From CAZLDI01 sp964558415 (GTDB taxonomy: Bacteria > Chloroflexota > Dehalococcoidia > SM23-28-2 > RBG-16-64-32): a stretch of DNA of 64,000 nt. The DNA is taken from positions 1 to 64,000 of the forward strand of contig CAZLDI010000004.1 of assembly GCA_964558415.1 (NCBI GenBank). Reading direction: 5' to 3'. This document shows positions 1-6,092 of the stretch, piece by piece. The first letter of the stretch is position 1, and the number at the start of each line of letters is the position of its first letter. The notes beneath the pieces are model-generated. The model worked only from the letters and a program-made list of their open reading frames with translations. It had not been told where the DNA came from and searched no databases. The position numbers and the translations under genes were made by a program.

Positions 1-512
<512 letters not shown>

Positions 513-524
513 CGCGCACCTCTC

Positions 525-1535
525 CTAACCGGCGGCTGCGGCGCGTTTGTCCGCCTTCGCCACGGCTTCCCACTCCCAGCAGGCGGCGACGTGGCCGTCG
601 GCGACGCTCAGGAGCGGCGGGTTCTCTTCCTTGCAACGTTCCACAGCAAACCGGCAACGCGGGCGGAATGGGCAGCCCGCACCCAGGCGCGCGAGGTCCG
701 GCGGCATCCCTTCGATCGGGTCCAGCTTCTCCTTGCGGATCTCGTCCAGCCGCGGCACCGACTTCAGTAGACCGAGCGTGTACGGGTGCCGCGGGTGCGC
801 GTACAGCTCGAGCGCCGTCGCGGATTCGATCACCTGTCCGGCGTACATCACGTTCACCCTGTCGGCGTAACGCGCTACGACGCCCAGGTTGTGGGTAATG
901 ACGATGACGGCGGTGCCCAGCTCCTTCGTCAGCCGCGTCAGCAGCTCCAGGATCTGCGCCTGGATCGTCACGTCCAGCGCTGTCGTCGGCTCGTCGGCCA
1001 GCACCAGCTTCGGGTTGCAGGCCAGCGCCATCGCGATCATCACGCGCTGGCGCATCCCGCCGGAGAACTGGTGAGGGTAGTCGTTGATGCGCGACTTGGC
1101 CTCCGGGATGCCGACTATCTCCAGCAGCTCGATGGCGCGTTGGACGGAGGCGTGCTTGTCCATCTTCAGGTGCAGCTCCAGCGTCTCCGTGAGCTGGCGG
1201 CCGATCGTCAGCACCGGGTTGAGCGACGTCATCGGCTCCTGGAAGATCATCGCGATCTTGTTGCCGCGGATGTGGCGGATCTCCTCATCGTCCATCTTGA
1301 CGATGTCCTCGCCCTCGAACAGGATCTCCCCCTCGATGATCTTACCCGGCGGGTTGGGGATCAGGCGCAGGATCGAAAGCGCGCTGACTGTCTTCCCGCA
1401 ACCGCTCTCCCCCACCAGGCCCAGGATCTCCCCCGGTAGAATGTCATAGCTGACCCCGTTGACGGCCTTGACAACCCCCTCTTCCGTGTAGAAGTTCGTC
1501 TTGAGGTTCTTGACCTGGAGCAGTGGTTCCGCCAA
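525..1535 (-). CDS. Oligopeptide/dipeptide ABC transporter ATP-binding protein (OppD/DppD type)
   Basis: 336 residues, normal length for OppD/DppD. Walker A GESGCGKT lies at residues 43-50, Q-loop MIFQEPMTSLNP near 96-107, signature FSGGMRQR near 157-164, Walker B LVLADEPTTALD about 20 residues later, and a switch histidine in ITHNLG. The C-terminal oligopeptide (HPY) domain ends with the family's cysteine cluster CPFRPRC...C...CW. The start is a TTG at 1535-1533 with AGGAGG four bases before it. It sits downstream of tRNA-Lys and tRNA-Leu on the same strand and is probably co-transcribed with them and with the OppF-type gene that follows. Peptide specificity is not readable from an ATPase. 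Confidence 0.95.
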   Translation of the reverse strand: MAEPLLQVKNLKTNFYTEEGVVKAVNGVSYDILPGEILGLVGESGCGKTVSALSILRLIPNPPGKIIEGEILFEGEDIVKMDDEEIRHIRGNKIAMIFQEPMTSLNPVLTIGRQLTETLELHLKMDKHASVQRAIELLEIVGIPEAKSRINDYPHQFSGGMRQRVMIAMALACNPKLVLADEPTTALDVTIQAQILELLTRLTKELGTAVIVITHNLGVVARYADRVNVMYAGQVIESATALELYAHPRHPYTLGLLKSVPRLDEIRKEKLDPIEGMPPDLARLGAGCPFRPRCRFAVERCKEENPPLLSVADGHVAACWEWEAVAKADKRAAAAG

Positions 1536-1590
1536 AGGTCCTCCTTCAATCCCGCCGGACAGGTCCGCCGTTCGGCAAGATCCAGCCAGA

Positions 1591-1624
1591 TTTCACCCAG
1601 CGCACTATTTCACCCAGCGCACTA
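1591..1624. repeat. 17-bp perfect tandem direct repeat beside tRNA-Leu
   Basis: TTTCACCCAGCGCACTA occurs twice head to tail at 1591-1607 and 1608-1624. The second copy ends three bases before the CCA end of tRNA-Leu. No integrase or element is present here, so a local tandem duplication is as likely as an old attachment site. Confidence 0.75.
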
Positions 1625-1627
1625 TGG

Positions 1628-1712
1628 TGGTGGGGAAGGGGGGACTCGAACCCCCACGCCCAAAGGCACGTGATCCTAAGTCACGCTCGTCTGCCAATTC
1701 CGACACTTCCCC
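1628..1712 (-). tRNA. tRNA-Leu (anticodon TAG)
   Basis: Folding by eye gives acceptor GGGGAAG/CTTCCCC, anticodon stem CGTGA/TCACG around loop CTTAGGA (anticodon TAG, reading CUA), a long variable arm as in class II tRNAs, T-arm GGGGG-TTCGAGT-CCCCC, discriminator A and an encoded CCA. 85 nt including CCA. It follows tRNA-Lys by 4 nt. Confidence 0.97.
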
Positions 1713-1716
1713 TGTT

Positions 1717-1792
<76 letters not shown>

Positions 1793-1825
1793 GTGGATTG
1801 TCTTCCGTTTTCGCTAGGTTCGCGA

Positions 1826-1855
1826 AGTATATCACGGCGAGAAAAAAGGGAGCAA
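1826..1855 (-). promoter_or_regulatory. Promoter for tRNA-Lys/tRNA-Leu (and probably opp)
   Basis: On the minus strand, -35 TTGCTC (1855-1850) and -10 TATACT (1831-1826) are 18 bp apart, placing the start of transcription about 25-30 nt before tRNA-Lys. The -35 box lies inside the 3' arm of a terminator-like hairpin. Confidence 0.7.
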
Positions 1856-1866
1856 CTAAAGCTCCC
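1842..1866 (-). terminator. Rho-independent terminator-like hairpin on minus strand
   Basis: Reading the minus strand, GGGAGC-TTTAGTT-GCTCCC is followed at once by six T. No minus-strand gene lies just upstream, so it would only stop antisense transcription coming from the thrS/T-box region; it overlaps the tRNA-Lys -35 box. Confidence 0.65.
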
Positions 1867-1883
1867 GCGACGAGCCCATGTTG

Positions 1884-1912
1884 TTGACGGCCTCGGGTGC
1901 CGTTGCTAGCAT
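1884..1912 (+). promoter_or_regulatory. Promoter for tRNA-Val and the T-box leader
   Basis: -35 TTGACG (1884-1889), 17-bp spacer, extended -10 TGC-TAGCAT (TAGCAT at 1907-1912). The expected start is near 1919, a few bases before tRNA-Val. The same extended -10 pattern recurs before infC. Confidence 0.8.
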
Positions 1913-1921
1913 TGGCTCTGC

Positions 1922-1998
1922 GGGCGATTAGCTCAGTTGGTTAGAGCGCAGCGTTGACATCGCTGAGGTCGGAGGTTCAAATCCTCCATCGCCCACCA
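1922..1998 (+). tRNA. tRNA-Val (anticodon GAC)
   Basis: Acceptor GGGCGAT/ATCGCCC, anticodon stem CAGCG/CGCTG with loop TTGACAT (anticodon GAC), T-loop TTCAAAT, discriminator A and encoded CCA; 77 nt. The thrS T-box leader begins within about 20 nt of its 3' end with no room for a separate promoter, so the tRNA may be cut from the same transcript. Confidence 0.97.
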
Positions 1999-2010
1999 TG
2001 AAGTTACAAA

Positions 2011-2264
2011 GGCGAAGACCGGGAAGAGTAGCTCAGGCAAGGCGACAGAGAGGCGAGCGACTTCTGAGAGCGAGCCGGCCCGCTGCCCGAGCGAACACCA
2101 CCCGCGAGCCGGCTGTCGAACCTGCCTGGGAAACCCGCCCGGCAGCAGAAGGCGGTCCCGGAGGCACCCGTTAGCGGCCAGAACGAGTCCGCCTCTGGCG
2201 GAGAAGATGGGTGGAACCACGGAAATGCCCTCCGTCCCATGGGATGGAGGGCATTTATATTTCG
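2011..2264 (+). promoter_or_regulatory. T-box riboswitch, threonine specifier, upstream of thrS operon
   Basis: T-box leaders sense uncharged tRNA and antiterminate. Seen here: base helix CGGG (2020-2023)/CCCG (2101-2104); specifier loop with 5' AGTA (2027-2030) and 3' GAAC-ACC-A (2093-2100), so the specifier codon is ACC, threonine; the next helix GCTCAGGCA (2031-2039)/TGCCCGAGC (2084-2092) with one A-C mismatch; and the T-box antiterminator bulge TGGGTGGAACCACGG (2208-2222). The ACC specifier matches the downstream threonyl-tRNA synthetase gene, which sits after two small membrane ORFs. Details of the apical part of stem I were not resolved. Confidence 0.93.
2223..2262 (+). terminator. T-box terminator hairpin
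   Basis: AAATGCCCTCC (2223-2233) pairs perfectly with GGAGGGCATTT (2246-2256), the loop can close further (TCCCA/TGGGA), and TATATTT follows. Competes with the antiterminator formed by the T-box bulge just upstream. Confidence 0.9.
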
Positions 2265-2277
2265 AGCGTGAGGTTGC

Positions 2278-2517
2278 GTGGCGAGACAGCAGACTCAGAA
2301 CTCAGGACCGGGGTTGGTCTTGCGAATATACCTGTGGGGAACGCCGCTGGCTATGCTATTAGCGGCGGCAGTATTCGCGGTCGTGGCGGCGGTGGACGAG
2401 CGCTGGGGGTTGCTCGCGGCGATGGTGGTGCTGGCGTTTGCAGCGGTCGGCCTCCTGGGATTTCACTGGTGGCTGATCTATCGTTTCGGGGCGACGCAAG
2501 GTGGTCGCGAGAGTTGA
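2278..2517 (+). CDS. Small membrane protein, function unknown
   Basis: 79 residues starting GTG, with GAGG a few bases upstream. Two hydrophobic stretches (about residues 18-38 and 43-65) look like two membrane helices, with a charged C-terminus. It is the first gene after the T-box terminator, so its expression should respond to tRNA-Thr charging. I do not recognise a family. The next ORF starts at a TTG overlapping its stop (TTGA), which suggests translational coupling. Confidence 0.6.
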   Translation: MARQQTQNSGPGLVLRIYLWGTPLAMLLAAAVFAVVAAVDERWGLLAAMVVLAFAAVGLLGFHWWLIYRFGATQGGRES

Positions 2518-2789
2518 GGTGGGTTAATCGGTGGCTGGGCGCGGAGATTATCTTCGTGCACGTGGGCCACGGCCTCCTCGGAGCTCTGGGAGTCGGCATT
2601 GTCGCTGCTTACGCGCCGTGGTGGTTCCTGGCGCTGCTCCTTCCAATCATCGCCTTCTCACTGGCTTACTGGCTGATGGAAGCGCGCTTTGTGATGCCGG
2701 TCGCCCGGCGGCTTTTGACGGGAGATCAGCCGCCTACTCGGGACAACTACAACGATCTCGGTGATCGATGCGAGGAGAAAGATGACTGA
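2514..2789 (+). CDS. Small membrane protein, function unknown, coupled to thrS
   Basis: About 91 residues from a TTG at 2514 that overlaps the previous stop; AAGGTGG lies about nine bases upstream. Two hydrophobic segments (around AEIIFVHVGHGLLGALGVGI and WFLALLLPIIAFSLAYW) are followed by a polar tail. Its stop (2787-2789) overlaps the thrS start (2782) by 8 bp. The frame stays open upstream to 2211, but that part crosses the T-box terminator and is unlikely to be coding. The conserved-looking tight packing supports a real gene; no family recognised. Confidence 0.55.
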   Translation: MRWVNRWLGAEIIFVHVGHGLLGALGVGIVAAYAPWWFLALLLPIIAFSLAYWLMEARFVMPVARRLLTGDQPPTRDNYNDLGDRCEEKDD

Positions 2790-4539
2790 TTTGGCGCAAA
2801 TGACCAAAGAAGAGCGATTGGAGCGTATGCGTCATTCGGCGGCGCACATCATGGCAGAGGCGGTGCTCGAGATGTTTCCGGAGGCGAAGCTGGGGATCGG
2901 GCCGCCGATAGACACGGGGTTCTACTACGACTTCGGGCTGCCGCGGCCGCTGACCCTGGATGACCTGCCGCTGATAGAGGAGAGCATGCGCAGCCGGATC
3001 GCTTCAGACCTCCCATTCGAGCCCTCAGCCATAAGCAAGGAGCAGGCGCGGGAAGTGTTCCACGATCAGCCATACAAACTGGAGCTGATCGACGCGATTG
3101 AAGACGCCGAGGTCGGGTTGTACCAGCAAGGGAGCTTCAGGGACCTCTGCCAGGGGCCGCACGTCGATCGCTGCGGCGAGGTGCCGGTCTTCAAGCTGAT
3201 GAGTGTCGCCGGGGCGTACTGGCGTGGCAACGAGGCGAACCCGATGTTGCAACGCATCTACGGCGCCCTGTTCGACACGCAGGAGGAGTTAGACGCCCAC
3301 CTGGCGCTCATAGAGGAAGCAGCGAGGCGCGATCACCGACGTGTTGGGAGGGAACTGGACCTATTCTCCTTCCACGAAGAATTCGGGCCCGGACTCGTGT
3401 ACTGGCACCCGAAGGGCGGACGCATGCGCTCAATCATCGAAGACTTCTGGCGCAAGGAGCACTATCGCGCGGGCTACGAGCTCGTCTACTCCCCTCACAT
3501 CGGCAAGTCCACGCTCTGGGAGACGAGCGGACACCTGAGCTTCTACAACGAGAACATGTACTCGCCGATGGACATCGATGGGCAGGACTACTATGTGAAA
3601 CCGATGAACTGCCCCTTCCACATCCAGATATATAAGAACTCACTGCGCAGCTATCGCGAGCTGCCGATACGGATGGGCGAGCTGGGTACCGTCTATCGCT
3701 ACGAGCGCTCTGGTGTGCTGCACGGCCTGTTGCGCGTTCGTGGCTTTACGCAAGACGATGCCCACATCTTTTGCCGTCCGGACCAGGTGAAGGAGGAGAT
3801 TGAGCGCTGCGTGGATTTCATGCAGTTCTTCCTGGGCGCGTTCGGATTCGAGCGGTTTCACGTGTACCTCTCGACTCGCACCGAGGATGGGAAGTACGCA
3901 GGGTCAATCGAGGACTGGGGGATGGCGACGAACGTCCTTCGTGACGTCATCCAGGAACGTGGATTGCCCTACGACATCGATGAAGGGGGCGCCGTGTTCT
4001 ACGGTCCCAAGATCGACGTGAAGATGCTGGATACCCTGGGGCGGGAGTGGCAGTGTACGACGATCCAGTTCGACTTCAATCTGCCGGAACGGTTCGACGT
4101 CAGCTATATCGGTGAAGACGGTCGCGAGCACCGGCCGTATATGGTGCACAGAGCCCTGCTTGGTTCCATGGAACGCTTCTTCGGCGTGCTGATCGAGCAC
4201 TATGCAGGGGCGTTCCCGCTATGGCTGGCCCCGGTGCAGGCGATGGTGATTCCGATTGCCGACCGGCACCTGGAGTACGCGCGCACCGTTGCGTCGGAAA
4301 TCCGTTCGGCAGACCTGCGCGTCGAGATAGACGACCGTAACGAAAGGATGCAGGCGAAGATCAGGGACGCGCAGCTCCAGAAGATTCCCTACATGCTTGT
4401 CGTCGGCGACCGGGAGCGGGAAGCCGCGTCTGCCGCCGTGCGGCTGCGCAGCGGCGAGGACCTGGGCGCGCGTGCCGTCTCTGAGATCGTCACGCGGATG
4501 CGGCGCGAGGTCGACGAGAGGGTGGGGTTATCGAAGTAG
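2782..4539 (+). CDS. thrS: Threonyl-tRNA synthetase lacking the N-terminal TGS domain
   Basis: 585 residues, against about 640 for the usual bacterial enzyme. The protein opens directly in the N2 editing domain: HxxxH motif HSAAH at residues 19-23, later DLCQGPHVD. The class II core follows with zinc ligands in MNCPFH and the two downstream histidines, then the C-terminal anticodon-binding domain. The roughly 60-residue TGS/N1 domain is absent. I chose the ATG at 2782 because GAGGAG lies five bases upstream; an in-frame GTG at 2761 adds only seven residues and no TGS domain. Controlled by the threonine T-box at 2011-2264. Confidence 0.96.
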   Translation: MTDLAQMTKEERLERMRHSAAHIMAEAVLEMFPEAKLGIGPPIDTGFYYDFGLPRPLTLDDLPLIEESMRSRIASDLPFEPSAISKEQAREVFHDQPYKLELIDAIEDAEVGLYQQGSFRDLCQGPHVDRCGEVPVFKLMSVAGAYWRGNEANPMLQRIYGALFDTQEELDAHLALIEEAARRDHRRVGRELDLFSFHEEFGPGLVYWHPKGGRMRSIIEDFWRKEHYRAGYELVYSPHIGKSTLWETSGHLSFYNENMYSPMDIDGQDYYVKPMNCPFHIQIYKNSLRSYRELPIRMGELGTVYRYERSGVLHGLLRVRGFTQDDAHIFCRPDQVKEEIERCVDFMQFFLGAFGFERFHVYLSTRTEDGKYAGSIEDWGMATNVLRDVIQERGLPYDIDEGGAVFYGPKIDVKMLDTLGREWQCTTIQFDFNLPERFDVSYIGEDGREHRPYMVHRALLGSMERFFGVLIEHYAGAFPLWLAPVQAMVIPIADRHLEYARTVASEIRSADLRVEIDDRNERMQAKIRDAQLQKIPYMLVVGDREREAASAAVRLRSGEDLGARAVSEIVTRMRREVDERVGLSK

Positions 4540-4759
4540 GGACACCAGGTGAGGGACCTTCCGGTCGCGTTGGCCTTTGCCTGTCGTGCCAGTACGCTCG
4601 CGCGATAACGAGTGCGAAGGGAAGCACCTTTCATCTCTGCGGCTTGTCCGAACGTGACAAGCGGTTCCCGAGGTACCCAGGACTACCCGTTCTGGAGTGC
4701 GACGGGTACCGTCGGCGCCATATCAAGGCAACGATTGGACGGCAGCGACCGTCAGACCA
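4540..4759. other. thrS-infC intergenic region with inverted repeats
   Basis: About 290 bp separate thrS from infC. Besides the infC promoter, it holds two inverted repeats: GCTTGTC (4642-4648)/GACAAGC (4656-4662) and GGTACCC (4672-4678)/GGGTACC (4704-4710). Neither is followed by a T-run. I see no gene here. Confidence 0.5.
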
Positions 4760-4788
4760 TTGATGGAGCAGAAGCGTTGTGCTAACAT
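4760..4788 (+). promoter_or_regulatory. Promoter for infC-rpmI-rplT
   Basis: -35 TTGATG (4760-4765), 17-bp spacer, extended -10 TGC-TAACAT (TAACAT 4783-4788). The start of transcription should fall near 4795, about 35 nt before infC. The arrangement matches the tRNA-Val promoter almost exactly. Confidence 0.75.
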
Positions 4789-4830
4789 TGCGCTAATTGT
4801 GGCGCAAGACGTGACCAAGAGGGGCTGACT

Positions 4831-5439
4831 ATTCTCCGAGAGCTTCGGATTAACGAACGAATCCGGGCGCGGGAAGTCCGTCTGATTGGTGGCGACGGCG
4901 AGAACTACGGCGTCCTGCCCTACCCGGATGCCATGTCTCGCGCTCGCGAGTCCGGGCTGGATCTGGTGGAAGTGGACGGGAACAGCTCGCCCCCTGTCTG
5001 CAGGTTGCTTGACTACGGTAAGTTCAAGTATGAGCAGGCTAAGAAAGAACGCGATGCGCGCAAACACCAGCGCGGGACCATACTGCACGAGGTACGTATG
5101 AGGCCGCGAACCGGCCAGCACGATATAGACTTGAAAGTACGGACCGCGGAACGGCTTCTGGCGGAAGGGGACAAAGTTAAGATGACGGTGATGTTCCGGG
5201 GGCGGGAGATGTCTCACCAGGAACTGGGCCACGAGGTCCTGGACAGGGCGCTTTCGAAGTTGACCGAGGTGGCGGTGGTCGAGAAGCCTGCCGGCATGGA
5301 GGGACGTTTCCTGAGCGCCATTCTCTCGCCCACGTTGAAGAAGCCTGCGAAGCCCACCATCGAGGTGAACTCCGAAAACGGCGGCGCTCCGGCAGGCAAC
5401 GAGGCCGTATCGGCAGAGCCGGTGCAGGCGAGCGAATAG
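4831..5439 (+). CDS. infC: Translation initiation factor IF-3, AUU start codon
   Basis: Binds the 30S subunit, keeps subunits apart and checks start codons. The conserved N-terminal block (RINERIRAREVRLIGGDGE) begins upstream of the first ATG or GTG, so the start must be the ATT at 4831, with AAGAGGGG six bases before it. That gives 202 residues: N-domain, the KFKYEQAKKERDARK linker region, the C-domain with VKMTVMFRGREMSH, and a short acidic tail. An AUU start on infC is known in Escherichia coli, where IF-3 represses its own translation by rejecting AUU; the same control is likely here. Confidence 0.95.
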   Translation: MLRELRINERIRAREVRLIGGDGENYGVLPYPDAMSRARESGLDLVEVDGNSSPPVCRLLDYGKFKYEQAKKERDARKHQRGTILHEVRMRPRTGQHDIDLKVRTAERLLAEGDKVKMTVMFRGREMSHQELGHEVLDRALSKLTEVAVVEKPAGMEGRFLSAILSPTLKKPAKPTIEVNSENGGAPAGNEAVSAEPVQASE

Positions 5440-5467
5440 CGTCATCGCTGAGGGAGGGTAATCGCCG

Positions 5468-5671
5468 GTGGCGAAGTTCAAAATGAAGACGCACTCTGGT
5501 GCGAAGAAGCGGATCTATGTAACCGGTAGCGGGAGGCTTCTACGCCGCAAGTGCAACATCAACAACTTCCGGCGGAAGAAGCGGGGCGAGTCGCTGCGAC
5601 AGTTCTCGCGCAAGCTATCGGTGTCACCGGCCATCGTCAAGCACCTGCGCCGGTTGATGCCCTACGCCTAG
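5468..5671 (+). CDS. rpmI: Ribosomal protein bL35
   Basis: 67 residues, strongly basic, with the family's KMKTHSGAKKR opening and the LPYA-like C-terminus (RRLMPYA). GTG start preceded by AGGGAGGG. It lies in the classic order infC-rpmI-rplT, 28 nt after infC and 12 nt before rplT. A structural part of the 50S subunit. Confidence 0.97.
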   Translation: MAKFKMKTHSGAKKRIYVTGSGRLLRRKCNINNFRRKKRGESLRQFSRKLSVSPAIVKHLRRLMPYA

Positions 5672-5683
5672 GGGGAGCGAGAG

Positions 5684-6043
5684 ATGCCTAGAGTTAAGGG
5701 AGGGGTAGTAGCCCGCCGTCGCCACAAGAAGGTAATTCGCCTGGCGAAGGGTCATCGCGGCCTGCGCCACAAGCTGTTCCGTCGCGCCAACGAGTCAGTG
5801 ATGCACGCGTTGCGCTACGCGTACGAACATCGCAGAGACCGCAAGGGCGACTTTCGCAAGCTGTGGATCACGCGGATCAACGCGGCGGCCAGGCTGCATG
5901 GGTTGAGCTATTCCCGATTGATTGACGGCTTGCACAAGGCGGGCGTCGCTCTGGACCGCAAGGTGCTGGCCGACATGGCTGTGCGCGACGAGGCGGCGTT
6001 CGGGCGCGTCGCTGCCCAGGCGAAGGCTGCTCTGGCACCCTGA
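5684..6043 (+). CDS. rplT: Ribosomal protein bL20
   Basis: 119 residues, standard length, with RVKGGVVARRRHKKVIRLAKG at the N-terminus and the LWITRINAAARLHGLSYSRLIDGL core. An early 50S assembly protein; in several bacteria it also represses rpmI-rplT translation, which I cannot confirm here. GGGGGAGCGAG precedes the ATG. Last gene of the plus-strand operon; pheT runs toward it from the other side with about 50 bp between. Confidence 0.97.
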   Translation: MPRVKGGVVARRRHKKVIRLAKGHRGLRHKLFRRANESVMHALRYAYEHRRDRKGDFRKLWITRINAAARLHGLSYSRLIDGLHKAGVALDRKVLADMAVRDEAAFGRVAAQAKAALAP

Positions 6044-6092
6044 CGCCCACGCGCCTCATCCAGACTCTTCGCGAACCTAGATCCGATCCGGG

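Noticed and set aside
2211..2513. N-terminal extension of the second small membrane ORF back to 2211
   Set aside because: Crosses the T-box and terminator and looks non-coding; a TTG at 2514 with a ribosome site fits better.
2761..2781. thrS starting at GTG 2761
   Set aside because: The ATG at 2782 has GAGGAG upstream; the extra seven residues have no family support.
4597..4663. A tRNA-like fold in the thrS-infC gap
   Set aside because: No acceptor/T-arm consensus could be paired.
4642..4710. Terminator after thrS
   Set aside because: Inverted repeats exist but none is followed by a T-run; a promoter for infC lies downstream.
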